This document shows positions 52,261-60,884 of a stretch of DNA of 60,884 nucleotides, piece by piece (within the stretch, counting starts at the first letter, position 1; every line of letters begins with the position of its first letter). The DNA comes from Aquibacillus kalidii (GTDB taxonomy: Bacteria > Bacillota > Bacilli > Bacillales > Amphibacillaceae). The notes under the pieces are model-generated. The model was not told where the DNA came from and did not search any database. It saw only the letters and a list, made by a program, of their open reading frames with translations. The stretch is from NCBI RefSeq assembly GCF_014280935.1, contig NZ_JACLZI010000015.1:1-60884 (forward strand), in the 5' to 3' direction. A program made the translations under genes and the position numbers.

Positions 52261-53367
52261 TCATAAAGCTTTTTCAAGTAATTTTGGTTTTGCAAAAATC
52301 ATACGCCCTGCTGATGTTTGAAGGACACTAGTTATAAGGACTTCAATTGTTTTACCAATATAATCTTTACCTTCTTCGACAACGATCATTGTGCCATCAT
52401 CTAAATAAGCAACACCTTGGTTTTGTTCTTTCCCATCTTTGATTACCTGTACAGCTAACTCTTCACCTGGTAGTACAATCGGTTTAACTGCGTTAGCTAA
52501 ATCATTAATATTAAGTACTTGCACATTTTGAAACTCACATACTTTATTTAAATTAAAATCGTTTGTCACTACTATTCCATTAATCACTTTTGCAAGTTTA
52601 ACCAGTTTACTATCGACCTCTTGAATTTCCTCAAAATCACCTTCATAGATTTCAACATTTACTGGTAAGTCTTTTTGCATTCGGTTAAGAACATCTAGAC
52701 CACGACGACCTCTATTTCGCTTTAACACATCGGACGAGTCAGCAATATGCTGAAGTTCTTCCAATACAAATTGAGGGATAATTACAGTACCTTCTAAAAA
52801 GCTAGTTTGACATATATCCGCAATTCTACCATCAATGATAACACTTGTGTCTAAGATCTTCACTTTAGGTAACTCTAAACCTGTCTCTTCTTCACTATCA
52901 GCAGATTTTTTCTTTTCCTTTTTAGCTAATGTTAGTAAGTTTAAGAATTCATCTCGCCTTTTAAACCCAACTTGAAAGCCAAAATAGGCTAATAGCAATG
53001 TTAGGAATGTAGGTACAACCTGAGACACTACTCTTATTCCTAACTCTTGGATGGGACTAGCAAGGAAATAGGCAATAACCAACCCTATGATGACACCCAA
53101 GCTTCCAAATAATAGATCAGCAACCGGCGCCTTCACTAAGGTTTCTTCAAACCATAAAAAGAAATTCACCAGATAATCTACTAACCAAAATGTCAATAAA
53201 AATAAGATAATTGCACCAATCACAATACCCACATATGGAGCAACATATGGGGAATCCAACCAACTTCCATCCGTCACATTTAATAAACCTATTAAATCTG
53301 GTATATACAAATATCCAGCGGTACCACCTGCAATAATAATAAATAACTGCACAATTCGTTTTAGCAC
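52261..53367 (-). CDS. yacL: PIN/TRAM-domain membrane protein (YacL)
   Basis: A protein of about 368 residues. Four membrane segments (about 1-125) precede a PIN nuclease-like domain (ILDTSVIIDGRIADICQ, with acidic residues, also IVVTNDFNLNKV) and a C-terminal TRAM domain (VAYLDDGTMIVVEEGKDYIG). It may be a membrane-tethered RNase, but no substrate is known to me. The GTG at 53376 is part of the ribosome site AGGAGGTGA, so I use GTG 53365-53367 (MLKRIVQLF). In B. subtilis disA precedes it; here radA does. Confidence 0.93.
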   Translation of the reverse strand: MLKRIVQLFIIIAGGTAGYLYIPDLIGLLNVTDGSWLDSPYVAPYVGIVIGAIILFLLTFWLVDYLVNFFLWFEETLVKAPVADLLFGSLGVIIGLVIAYFLASPIQELGIRVVSQVVPTFLTLLLAYFGFQVGFKRRDEFLNLLTLAKKEKKKSADSEEETGLELPKVKILDTSVIIDGRIADICQTSFLEGTVIIPQFVLEELQHIADSSDVLKRNRGRRGLDVLNRMQKDLPVNVEIYEGDFEEIQEVDSKLVKLAKVINGIVVTNDFNLNKVCEFQNVQVLNINDLANAVKPIVLPGEELAVQVIKDGKEQNQGVAYLDDGTMIVVEEGKDYIGKTIEVLITSVLQTSAGRMIFAKPKLLEKAL

Positions 53368-53452
53368 CACGGTCACCTCCTAACAGATAGTATTTCCATA
53401 TTTTTTAAAAATAATCTAGTTAATTAAAATCTATTTATTAAAGGTAACATAA

Positions 53453-53469
53453 TTGACAATATCAGTCAA
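53453..53469. repeat. palindrome downstream of the yacL promoter
   Basis: TTGAC and GTCAA are spaced by 7 bp (TTGAC-AATATCA-GTCAA), next to another palindrome GTCAATTGAC. Their position just after the probable start point makes an operator plausible. Confidence 0.4.
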
Positions 53470-53485
53470 TTGACCAAAAGTTTAA

Positions 53486-53514
53486 ATTTTACCACATCGA
53501 AAGTGATAAGTCAA
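53486..53514 (-). promoter_or_regulatory. sigma-A promoter of yacL
   Basis: On the minus strand TTGACT (53509-53514) and TAAAAT (53486-53491) are 17 bp apart, in the 219-bp gap after radA. Confidence 0.72.
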
Positions 53515-53586
53515 TTTTTGTAATTATATATATTTGTATGTCGATATTTTTTTAAAACTAGTAATACTAGTCTTCTATTCATCCTA

Positions 53587-54963
53587 CTAATCCATTTCTA
53601 AGGTTGCCTTTAATGCTTCATGGACAGAATTTACACCCACAATTTCTATTTCCTTTGGAGGATTCCAACCATCTAAGTTTTTATTAGGTATAATCGCTCG
53701 TTTAAACCCTAGCTTAGCCGCCTCTTGTACACGTTGATCTATTCTGGAAACCCGTCTGATTTCCCCTGTTAAGCCCACTTCACCTATTAGTACATCATCA
53801 GGCCTTGATGGCTGATCTCTAAAGCTTGAGGCAATACTAATTGCTATAGCAAGATCAATTGCTGGTTCATCTAATTTCACTCCACCGGCTACTTTTACAT
53901 AGGCATCTTGATTTTGTAACATTAGTCCAACTCGTTTTTCCAGAACAGCCATTAACAAAGGGACACGATTATGATCAATTCCGGTTGCCATTCTTCTCGG
54001 ATTACCAAAGCTAGTCGGAGAAATGAGGGACTGTATTTCGACCAGGACAGGCCTACTTCCTTCCATAGAGGCAACAACAGTCGATCCAGCTGCTCCTTGG
54101 GAACGTTCCTCAAGGAATATTTCAGAAGGATTCATTACCTCTCTTAACCCCTCTTCTTTCATTTCAAATATTCCCATCTCATTTGTACTTCCAAAACGAT
54201 TCTTTACTCCTCTTAAAATTCTAAAAGTGTGATGTCTTTCCCCTTCAAAATAAAGTACGGCATCTACCATATGCTCTAACAGGCGTGGCCCTGCTATGGA
54301 ACCTTCTTTCGTTACATGACCTACGATAAAAATAGGAATATTATTTGTTTTAGCTATTCGCATTAATTCACTGGTACATTCTCGTACCTGTGATACACTT
54401 CCAGGCGCACTTGTAACTTCCTCTCTAAATATCGTTTGAATAGAGTCTATTACAACAAAAGCGGGTTGCAGTTGATCGATTTGATTTGCTATATCTATAA
54501 GATTTGTTTCGGATAGGACATATAAGTTATTTGAATCGACTCCTAACCTATCTGCTCTTAATTTAGTTTGCCTAGTTGATTCCTCTCCAGAAATATAAAG
54601 AACATTTAAGTTCTTTTTAGCAAGCTGATCAGAGACTTGTAAAAGTAGCGTCGATTTCCCAATTCCCGGGTCCCCTCCGATTAGAACAAGAGAACCTGCT
54701 ACAATGCCCCCACCAAGCACCCGATTAAATTCTTGCATATCGGTTTTTACTCTTGGCTCTTCTTTTGATTGGATAGCAGTGATACTTTCTGGCTTCACAG
54801 CAGAAGTGGTGTTTTTCACCATTGTATGTCTCGATGTCTGTGAAGATGCCACTAATTCCTCCACCAATGTATTCCAGTTATTACAAGACGGACACTTTCC
54901 CATCCATTTAGGAGTTTCATATCCACATTCTTGACATACAAACTTAGTTTTTCTTTTGACCAA
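53587..54963 (-). CDS. radA: RadA (Sms), branch-migration DNA repair ATPase
   Basis: A 458-residue protein. The N-terminal zinc finger has C10, C13, C24 and C27. The RecA-like core has Walker [11 protein letters not shown], followed by the RadA-specific KNRFG motif and a C-terminal Lon-like domain. It promotes processing of recombination intermediates. The start is TTG (54961-54963) with AGGAG 8 nt upstream. It has its own promoter after the clpC terminator. Confidence 0.97.
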   Translation of the reverse strand: MVKRKTKFVCQECGYETPKWMGKCPSCNNWNTLVEELVASSQTSRHTMVKNTTSAVKPESITAIQSKEEPRVKTDMQEFNRVLGGGIVAGSLVLIGGDPGIGKSTLLLQVSDQLAKKNLNVLYISGEESTRQTKLRADRLGVDSNNLYVLSETNLIDIANQIDQLQPAFVVIDSIQTIFREEVTSAPGSVSQVRECTSELMRIAKTNNIPIFIVGHVTKEGSIAGPRLLEHMVDAVLYFEGERHHTFRILRGVKNRFGSTNEMGIFEMKEEGLREVMNPSEIFLEERSQGAAGSTVVASMEGSRPVLVEIQSLISPTSFGNPRRMATGIDHNRVPLLMAVLEKRVGLMLQNQDAYVKVAGGVKLDEPAIDLAIAISIASSFRDQPSRPDDVLIGEVGLTGEIRRVSRIDQRVQEAAKLGFKRAIIPNKNLDGWNPPKEIEIVGVNSVHEALKATLEMD

Positions 54964-55073
54964 AATAATCGCTCCTTAATCTACCTACTATTCTATACGA
55001 ATGAAGTATCATACAAGTTACAAAGTTCTATCAATTTCATTAACAATTTGTGTAAAAACTATGTAATTATTTA

Positions 55074-55101
55074 ATTATAGTCTAGTTCAAGTAAGTGTCG
55101 A
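55074..55101 (-). promoter_or_regulatory. sigma-A promoter of radA
   Basis: On the minus strand TCGACA (55096-55101) and a perfect TATAAT (55074-55079) are 16 bp apart, 5 bp downstream of the clpC terminator. Confidence 0.68.
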
Positions 55102-55106
55102 TCGGT

Positions 55107-55136
55107 AAAAAAATCGGAAGGCAGCTGCCTTCCGAT
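55107..55136 (-). terminator. terminator of the ctsR-clpC operon
   Basis: ATCGGAAGGCAGCTGCCTTC then CGAT is a perfect palindrome (12-bp arms), followed on the minus strand by a run of T. It lies about 15 nt after the clpC stop. Confidence 0.92.
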
Positions 55137-55151
55137 ATGCTTAACTATTCG

Positions 55152-57584
55152 TTATTGTGCCGAAACTTCAAATTTATCATCACTATTAACATCGATATTT
55201 ATCTTTTGTCCTTTTTTAATTGTTTCTTTTAATAGTTCCTCAGATAATAGATCTTCTATATTTTTTTGAATCGATCTTCTTAATGGTCTAGCCCCGTATT
55301 CAGGATCAAACCCTTCAGTAGCAATTTTTTCAAGGGCCTTATCTGATACACTAAAGTCTATCTCTTGCTCCACTAATCGTTTACGTAATTGTTCAATCAT
55401 TAGCTTAACAATATCTTTCATATGTTTCTTCTCTAATGAGTGGAATACAATGATCTCATCAATTCTGTTTAAGAATTCTGGACGGAATGCTTTTTTCATT
55501 TCATCCATTACTTTGGATCTCATATCTTTATAATTTGCTTCTTCGTCTCCCATGCTGAATCCAACAAATTTATTACGCTTTAATTCACTGGCACCAACAT
55601 TGGATGTCATAATTAATACTGTATTCCTAAAATCTACTAAACGACCTTTAGAATCAGTTAAACGACCATCCTCTAGTACTTGAAGCAAAATGTTAAACAC
55701 TTCTGGATGTGCTTTTTCCACTTCATCTAATAGGACAACAGAATAAGGTTTTCTTCTTACCTTCTCAGTTAATTGGCCACCCTCTTCATACCCAACATAT
55801 CCTGGAGGGGAACCTACTAATCTTGAAGTAGAATGTTTCTCCATATATTCAGACATATCAATGCGGATCATAGCATCCTCTTCACCAAACATTGATTCTG
55901 CAAGTGCTCTGGCTAATTCTGTTTTACCGACACCTGTAGGGCCAAGGAAAATAAATGAACCAATTGGTCGTTTCGGATCTTTTAGCCCTGCACGAGCACG
56001 TCTTATCGCTTTAGAAACCGCCTTTACTGCTTCTTCTTGCCCAATTAAGCGATCATGGAGAATACCCTCCATATTTAATAACCGTTCACTTTCATCTTTA
56101 GTTATCGATTTAACTGGAACACCCGTCCACGTAGAAACTACATTCGCAATGTCTTCTACTACTACCTCGGAACTTTCTTGTCCTTGCTTTTCTTTCCACT
56201 TTTCCTTGGTTTGTTCTAATTCTTCTCTTAACCTTTGTTCACTATCTCTTAATGATGCAGCTTTTTCAAACTCTTGACTTTGAACAGCAGCATCCTTTTC
56301 CTTTTTAACCTCTTCTAGGTTTTGCTCCAGTTCTTTTAAGTTAGGTGGAGCAGTGTAGGAACGTAAACGTACCCTAGAAGCAGCCTCATCAATTAAATCA
56401 ATTGCTTTATCTGGTAGAAAGCGATCTGTAATATATCGATCAGATAATTTTGCTGCCGCATCGATTGCCTCATCAGTAATAGATACGCGGTGATGCGCCT
56501 CGTAACGATCTCTTAACCCTTTTAGAATTTGAATAGATTGTTCCAATGTTGGCTCATCTACCTGTATAGGTTGAAATCTACGCTCTAGAGCAGCATCCTT
56601 TTCAATATATTTACGGTACTCATCTAGCGTTGTAGCACCAATACATTGTAATTCCCCACGCGCTAACGATGGTTTAAGTATATTAGATGCATCAATGGCA
56701 CCTTCAGCACCACCAGCACCAATCAATGTATGAAGTTCATCAATGAATAAAATAATATTACCAGCTTGGCGGATTTCTTCCATCACTTTTTTCAAACGAT
56801 CCTCAAATTCACCACGATATTTAGTGCCCGCAACAACTGTTCCCATGTCTAAAGTCATAACACGTTTGTCTCTTAGAATCTCAGGGATTTCATTATTAAC
56901 AATCTGTTGCGCCAAACCTTCTGCAACGGCAGTTTTACCTACACCAGGTTCACCAATTAATACTGGGTTATTCTTAGTCCGTCTACTTAACACTTGGATA
57001 ACACGTTCAATTTCTTTTTCTCTACCTATTACTGGGTCAATATTGCCCTCTTTAGCAATTGCTGTTAAATCACGTGCTAAAGAATCCAAAGTAGGTGTAT
57101 TCGCAGTAGCAGATTGTCCTCCACGTCCATGCTGACCAGCAGAAGATTCATTACTTCCTAATAACTGTAGAACCTGTTGACGTGCTTTATTTAAACTTAC
57201 ACCTAAGTTGTTAAGGACGCGAGCAGCAACACCTTCCCCTTCTCTAATCAACCCTAAAAGGATATGCTCGGTCCCAACATAGGAATGACCCAATTTACGT
57301 GCTTCATCCATGGATAGTTCAATTACCTTTTTAGCACGTGGCGTGTAATGAATTGTTTGTGAAACCTTTTGTCCTTTTCCTATTAATTGCTCAACTTCTT
57401 CTTGTATTCTTTCTGTTTCTAAACCAAGTGTATTTAAAGCTTTAGCAGCGATTCCTTCCCCTTCGCTAACTAAACCTAAAAGAATGTGTTCTGTACCAAT
57501 ATTATTATGACCTAACCTAACAGCCTCCTCTTGAGAAAGTGCTAGTACCTTCTGTGCTCTTTCTGTAAATCGCCCAAACATCAT
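55152..57584 (-). CDS. clpC: ClpC, AAA+ unfoldase of the ClpCP protease
   Basis: An 810-residue Hsp100 protein. Two N-terminal Clp-N repeats (about 1-145) are followed by AAA+ domain 1 ([24 protein letters not shown]), a coiled M-domain with a UVR motif (about 415-460), and AAA+ domain 2 ([25 protein letters not shown]). It works with MecA or McsB adaptors and ClpP. The start is the first of two ATGs (57582-57584) with AGGAGG upstream. It is the last gene of the CtsR-controlled operon. Confidence 0.98.
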   Translation of the reverse strand: MMFGRFTERAQKVLALSQEEAVRLGHNNIGTEHILLGLVSEGEGIAAKALNTLGLETERIQEEVEQLIGKGQKVSQTIHYTPRAKKVIELSMDEARKLGHSYVGTEHILLGLIREGEGVAARVLNNLGVSLNKARQQVLQLLGSNESSAGQHGRGGQSATANTPTLDSLARDLTAIAKEGNIDPVIGREKEIERVIQVLSRRTKNNPVLIGEPGVGKTAVAEGLAQQIVNNEIPEILRDKRVMTLDMGTVVAGTKYRGEFEDRLKKVMEEIRQAGNIILFIDELHTLIGAGGAEGAIDASNILKPSLARGELQCIGATTLDEYRKYIEKDAALERRFQPIQVDEPTLEQSIQILKGLRDRYEAHHRVSITDEAIDAAAKLSDRYITDRFLPDKAIDLIDEAASRVRLRSYTAPPNLKELEQNLEEVKKEKDAAVQSQEFEKAASLRDSEQRLREELEQTKEKWKEKQGQESSEVVVEDIANVVSTWTGVPVKSITKDESERLLNMEGILHDRLIGQEEAVKAVSKAIRRARAGLKDPKRPIGSFIFLGPTGVGKTELARALAESMFGEEDAMIRIDMSEYMEKHSTSRLVGSPPGYVGYEEGGQLTEKVRRKPYSVVLLDEVEKAHPEVFNILLQVLEDGRLTDSKGRLVDFRNTVLIMTSNVGASELKRNKFVGFSMGDEEANYKDMRSKVMDEMKKAFRPEFLNRIDEIIVFHSLEKKHMKDIVKLMIEQLRKRLVEQEIDFSVSDKALEKIATEGFDPEYGARPLRRSIQKNIEDLLSEELLKETIKKGQKINIDVNSDDKFEVSAQ

Positions 57585-57600
57585 TAGGCATTCCTCCTAT

Positions 57601-58665
57601 CTATTTTTCTAGTATTAAACGTTCTCTAATTAGGGAAGCTCTAAAAATATCTCTTTCTTGAGGTGTTAATGATTTTCCTGCATATTGCTGTAAAAATCCA
57701 GGTTGTGTTAATACCATTAACTCAGACAAAATTGTTTTTGAGATATTATCAATATAACCAACATCAATACCTAAGCGAACATCCGATAAGCATTTTGCTG
57801 TTTCCTTAGATTCTATGATACGACTTCTTTCTAAGACCCCATAAGAACGAAAAATTCTATCTTCTAATTGTAATTCTGATTGTTCAACAAGTAACCGCCT
57901 TGCCTTTCTTTCTTGTTCAACTAACTTCTGAACAACACTTTTCAAGTCCTCAATGATGTCATATTCTGATCTGCCTAGCGTGACTTGGTTAGAAATTTGA
58001 AAAATATTTCCTACAGCTTCACTACCCTCACCATATATACCCCTTACAACAAGTCCTAACTGACTAATTGCGGGGATCATACGATTGATCTTTTGCGTTA
58101 GGGCTAACGCGGGTAAGTGCATCATTACTGATGCACGAAGACCTGTTCCTACATTAGTAGGGCAGCTAGTCAGATATCCTTTACTCTCATCAAAGGCAAA
58201 ATTAATTTTATCTTCTAACCAATCATCAATTTCAAAAGCTTGGTCCAAAGCCTTGTCAAGTTGAAATCCAGGGAAATATAGTTGAACCCGTATATGATCC
58301 TCTTCATTTACCATTACGGAAACCTGTTCACTTTTTGATATTAGTACGCCACCTTGTACTGATTTGTCAGCAAGATGAGGACTTATTAAATGTTTTTCTA
58401 CTAATACTCTTTTTTCTACAGGTTGTAGGTCACTCATTCTTACAAACTCTAAATCGTGATAGTTTTTATATGTTCTATGATGATATTCCGTATCAAATAA
58501 ATTAAGTACTTCTTGTAAGTCTTCTTTTTCCGCAATAATTGGAAAGGGTAGTCTTTCAAAATTTCTAGCTAAACGAATCCTACTACTCATGACAATATCA
58601 CTATCTGGTCCTTCTTCTTTCATCCAAGGACTAATCGCCTCATTAATAAACTGTTCCAAAGACAT
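57601..58665 (-). CDS. mcsB: McsB, protein arginine kinase
   Basis: A 354-residue phosphagen-kinase-fold enzyme that phosphorylates arginines, marking proteins for ClpCP and inactivating CtsR. Seen: SSRIRLARN at about 33-41, the [20 protein letters not shown] active-site segment with its Cys, and the C-terminal phosphoarginine-sensing RDxxRA motif as RDIFRA (338-343). The frame is open to 58686, but ATG 58663-58665 is used: GGTGAGGA lies just upstream, one base after the mcsA stop. Confidence 0.96.
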   Translation of the reverse strand: MSLEQFINEAISPWMKEEGPDSDIVMSSRIRLARNFERLPFPIIAEKEDLQEVLNLFDTEYHHRTYKNYHDLEFVRMSDLQPVEKRVLVEKHLISPHLADKSVQGGVLISKSEQVSVMVNEEDHIRVQLYFPGFQLDKALDQAFEIDDWLEDKINFAFDESKGYLTSCPTNVGTGLRASVMMHLPALALTQKINRMIPAISQLGLVVRGIYGEGSEAVGNIFQISNQVTLGRSEYDIIEDLKSVVQKLVEQERKARRLLVEQSELQLEDRIFRSYGVLERSRIIESKETAKCLSDVRLGIDVGYIDNISKTILSELMVLTQPGFLQQYAGKSLTPQERDIFRASLIRERLILEK

Positions 58666-58666
58666 T

Positions 58667-59218
58667 TTAATCCTCACCCTCCCCACCTTGGTCCTGGTTA
58701 AGGTCTTTTTCTACTGATCTAATTTCATCTCTTACTTTAGCTGCTTCTTCAAAGTTTTCTTCTGTAATTAATTGCTGCAATTTATTTTTCAACTCTTTAA
58801 CTAAATGTTTTTGATGAATATTAGTACCAATTCTTTTTGGTATCTTTCCGTCATGGGTTGTATTTCCGCTATGAACCCTTCTAAAAATTGGATCTAGTTT
58901 ATCAGAAAATGTATGATAACACTCTGAACATCCAAATTTACCTACTTGGGTAAATTCTTGATAAGTCATGCCACACTTTTCACATTTTAACTGTTTTGTT
59001 GTATGTGAAGGAGTGTTTTTTTGGCCAGTTAATGAAGTTGAGTCAAAATTAAATAGACCCGAAAGTAAATCATGTAAAGAATATGCCTCTTCATCATATG
59101 ACACATACCCTTTTTCTTTGGCACATTGTCCACATACATGTACTTCTGTCTTACTACCATTTACAACTTTCGTAAAGTGTAATGTTGCAGGACGTTCATG
59201 GCATTCCTGACACTCCAT
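58667..59218 (-). CDS. mcsA: McsA, activator of McsB
   Basis: A 183-residue protein with two zinc modules, C3-C6-C29-C32 and C79-C82-C97-C100, and a C-terminal UVR domain (about 138-173, [20 protein letters not shown]). It binds and activates the kinase McsB. The start is ATG 59218 with GGAGGGAGAG upstream. Second gene of the heat-shock operon. Confidence 0.95.
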   Translation of the reverse strand: MECQECHERPATLHFTKVVNGSKTEVHVCGQCAKEKGYVSYDEEAYSLHDLLSGLFNFDSTSLTGQKNTPSHTTKQLKCEKCGMTYQEFTQVGKFGCSECYHTFSDKLDPIFRRVHSGNTTHDGKIPKRIGTNIHQKHLVKELKNKLQQLITEENFEEAAKVRDEIRSVEKDLNQDQGGEGED

Positions 59219-59238
59219 ACTCTCCCTCCTCTTATACC

Positions 59239-59697
59239 TTAGTATTTTAAAGTAGAAAGCATTGCTATCAATATCCTAGCCCTAATTTCATCACGTACTG
59301 GTAATTGAAAAGCTAGTGTATTCCTACTTATTGCACCAACCATAATCTTCGCTTCTCTTTTTGTAATTAATTCTTCCTCTAACATTCTTTCCAATATATC
59401 AATAGCAGCTTGTTGTGTAACCTGTGGCTGAATCATATCAATAATTTCATCAATAAGCTTTGCCTTATCTTCGTTAGTAATACGCATTATACGAATGTAA
59501 CCACCGCCACCACGTTTACTTTCTACAACGTAACCTCTTTCTACTGTGAACCTTGTGTTAATTACATAGTTAATCTGAGAAGGTACGCATTCAAATCGAT
59601 CGGCAATTTCACTTCTTTTAATCTCTATTGCATTTCTCTCATTACTTTGTATAATTTTTTTTAAATACTCTTCAATTACATCAGAAATATTGCGCAT
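59239..59697 (-). CDS. ctsR: CtsR, class III heat-shock repressor
   Basis: A 152-residue repressor. The winged helix-turn-helix (KRSEIADRFECVPSQINYVI) is followed by the glycine-rich thermosensing loop KRGGGGYIRI (R62 to G66) and a C-terminal dimerisation domain. It represses clp genes and its own operon until heat or McsB-type control releases it. The start is ATG 59697 with AGGAGG upstream, just downstream of CtsR-type heptads. Confidence 0.97.
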   Translation of the reverse strand: MRNISDVIEEYLKKIIQSNERNAIEIKRSEIADRFECVPSQINYVINTRFTVERGYVVESKRGGGGYIRIMRITNEDKAKLIDEIIDMIQPQVTQQAAIDILERMLEEELITKREAKIMVGAISRNTLAFQLPVRDEIRARILIAMLSTLKY

Positions 59698-59711
59698 TAT
59701 CCTCCTCCTCT

Positions 59712-59770
59712 TTTGACTTTGACTATCTTTGACTTTATATATATTATACTCCTCTTCGCTATAGTTGCAA
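59712..59770 (-). promoter_or_regulatory. ctsR operon promoter with CtsR operator
   Basis: On the minus strand TTGCAA (59765-59770) and TATAAT (59743-59748) are 16 bp apart. Directly downstream are AGTCAAA (59728-59734), GAT, AGTCAAA (59718-59724) and then a third overlapping heptad (59712-59718). The first two match the CtsR consensus of two heptads spaced by 3 bp. Binding would block the start point. Confidence 0.92.
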
Positions 59771-59806
59771 ACATAATGTCTATTTACATTCTTCCCTTTT
59801 TAAAAA

Positions 59807-59848
59807 GAAAAAAACCATTTATTAGTTAAATAGATACCATGTTTTTTC
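59807..59848 (-). terminator. probable terminator of the mgtC-like gene
   Basis: On the minus strand AAAAAACATGG and AATGGTTTTTTT form an imperfect hairpin with a T-run. It lies between the mgtC-like stop and the ctsR promoter. Confidence 0.5.
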
Positions 59849-59862
59849 TACAATATTTTTAT

Positions 59863-60558
59863 TTATTGTTTAATATTTACCTGTTTAACATGCTCCATTT
59901 GTAATAACTGATTATAGAGTAGGGTTTTATCAATATTTGGGTCATTATCTAATTGTATTAAAATATTTCTATCAATCCCTACATCCTTTTCTACTTGTAA
60001 TTTTCGAATACTTATTTCAGACTTATTTAATATCTCTAGTAAATTTCCTAGATTCATTTTAGGTCCTATTAGTATTTGGAATGTAATTTTTCCTTTACCT
60101 TTATGGAATATTCCTTCAAATTTATTAAGGAAGGCTAAGCTTAATAATATAACAATAGTGGTTAGAATCGCCTCTTTATACATTCCTACGCCAATAACCA
60201 GTCCAAGACCAGCAACTGCCCATATCGAAGCTGCAGTAGTTAGTCCTCTTATCGTCATACCATTAACAATAATAGTACCTGCACCTAAAAAACCTATTCC
60301 ACTAATTACATAGGAAGGGATTCTTGCAGGATCGAATCTTACATTTTGATACTTATTAATAAAATCCTCAAAGCCATACAAGGAAAGAATCATCATTAAA
60401 CACGAGCCGACGCCAACTAATATATGCGTTCTAAATCCGGCTGACTGATTTTTAAGTTCTCTTTCAAATCCTATTAAACCAGACAATATAAGGGCAATTA
60501 AAATTCTAGTGGAGGCTAAAATAAATTGTTCATCAAATATTTCATACAATAGCTGCAT
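59863..60558 (-). CDS. MgtC/SapB family membrane protein
   Basis: A 231-residue protein. About four to five membrane segments in the first 140 residues hold the MgtC signature (LSGLIGFERELKNQSAGFRTH; ISGIGFLGAGTI). A soluble C-terminal domain follows (about 150-231), possibly ACT-like. MgtC proteins modulate ATP synthase or transporters and are linked to magnesium stress and virulence in some bacteria; the role in this organism is unknown. The start is ATG 60558 with AGGAGAGG upstream. It stands alone between the 5S rRNA and ctsR, a place where B. subtilis has no such gene. Confidence 0.9.
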   Translation of the reverse strand: MQLLYEIFDEQFILASTRILIALILSGLIGFERELKNQSAGFRTHILVGVGSCLMMILSLYGFEDFINKYQNVRFDPARIPSYVISGIGFLGAGTIIVNGMTIRGLTTAASIWAVAGLGLVIGVGMYKEAILTTIVILLSLAFLNKFEGIFHKGKGKITFQILIGPKMNLGNLLEILNKSEISIRKLQVEKDVGIDRNILIQLDNDPNIDKTLLYNQLLQMEHVKQVNIKQ

Positions 60559-60752
60559 CGTACCTCTCCTATTCTTCTTATGTATGTAGTAATACCCTAT
60601 TATTATAGTTATTAAAATACATATTAAAATATTAGTGAATTTTATAGTTGCATGCAGTTTTAGTTATTTTTTTTAATTGTCTATGTCTAGGTATTACGAT
60701 CTATGACCTTAAATCTACCTTATAAAAGTCCATAATTAATTAAATTCACAAC

Positions 60753-60787
60753 AAAAAAACTTCTAAGAATTAATCTTAGAAGTTTTC
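60753..60787 (-). terminator. terminator of the upstream rRNA operon
   Basis: AAAACTTCTAAGA and TCTTAGAAGTTTT form a long stem, followed by a T-run on the minus strand. It lies 6 nt after the 5S rRNA 3' end. Confidence 0.92.
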
Positions 60788-60793
60788 ATATTT

Positions 60794-60884
60794 GCTTGGC
60801 GGCGTCCTACTCTCGCAGGGGCAAAGCCCCAACTACCATGGGCGCTGGAGAGCTTAACTACTGTGTTCGGCATGGGAACAGGTG
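60794..60884 (-). rRNA. 5S rRNA, 3' part
   Basis: The reverse strand reads CACCTGTTCCCATGCCGAAC and ends AGTAGGACGCCGCCAAGC, the standard Bacillus 5S sequence. The 5' part, about 25 nt, is outside the window. No tRNA gene lies between it and the next protein gene. Confidence 0.96.

Noticed and set aside
55861-56277. 138-codon plus-strand frame opposite clpC
   Set aside because: It is antisense to a highly conserved coding region and has no ribosome site; a shadow of clpC codon structure. Similar plus-strand frames opposite rpoB, rpoC, tuf and radA were rejected for the same reason.

Overview
The window is a low-GC, endospore-forming member of the Bacillaceae (Bacillota). Gene content and order match the origin-proximal ribosomal region of Bacillus subtilis, seen in reverse complement, so nearly every gene is on the minus strand. 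The 5' end of a 16S rRNA gene lies at one edge and the 3' part of a 5S rRNA gene at the other, both on the minus strand. The window is therefore the segment between two rRNA operons and may be a whole assembly contig cut at collapsed rRNA repeats. Sporulation and germination genes (pdaB, kbaA, gerD, cwlD, sigH) identify a spore former. I cannot name the genus safely.

In the direction of transcription (high to low coordinates) the layout is as follows. (1) 5S rRNA end, an mgtC-like membrane gene, then the class III heat-shock operon ctsR-mcsA-mcsB-clpC behind a CtsR operator. (2) radA, yacL (PIN/TRAM), ispD, ispF and gltX; disA, usual between radA and yacL, is absent. (3) A cysteine T-box leader, then cysE-cysS-mrnC-rlmB-rae1, then sigH with its own promoter. 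(4) rpmG-secE-nusG-rplK-rplA, then rplJ-rplL behind an L10 leader, then a ybxB methyltransferase, rpoB and rpoC. (5) The str group rplGA-rpsL-rpsG-fusA-tuf. (6) The S10-spc-alpha cluster from rpsJ to rplQ, followed by the ECF transporter module ecfA1-ecfA2-ecfT, truA, rplM and rpsI. (7) A chemoreceptor-like gene, cwlD and salA, then gerD (plus strand), kbaA, pdaB (plus strand), a small unknown gene and the next rrn promoter region.

Most of the window builds the transcription and translation machinery: core RNA polymerase subunits, SigH, NusG, about 35 ribosomal proteins, EF-Tu, EF-G, IF-1 and the Sec channel (SecY, SecE). Regulation visible in the DNA includes a Cys T-box, L13 and L10 leaders, two copies of an L1-type motif, a structured S10 leader, CtsR heptads and many sigma-A promoters and intrinsic terminators. 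Very small genes (rpmJ, secE, rpmG) are recovered here, and start codons are moved to Shine-Dalgarno-supported positions where the longest frame is clearly too long.

This is mostly a conserved core region. I found no CRISPR array, transposon, prophage or obvious undescribed multi-gene system. The points most worth a second look are: a diverged intergenic repeat present twice, each copy just beyond the terminator of a translation gene; loss of disA from its usual place; replacement of the catalytic-base Asp of PdaB by Asn; paired L1-like hairpins before rplK and rplA; an outward promoter with palindromes in the rpoB leader; and an intrinsic terminator between secE and nusG.
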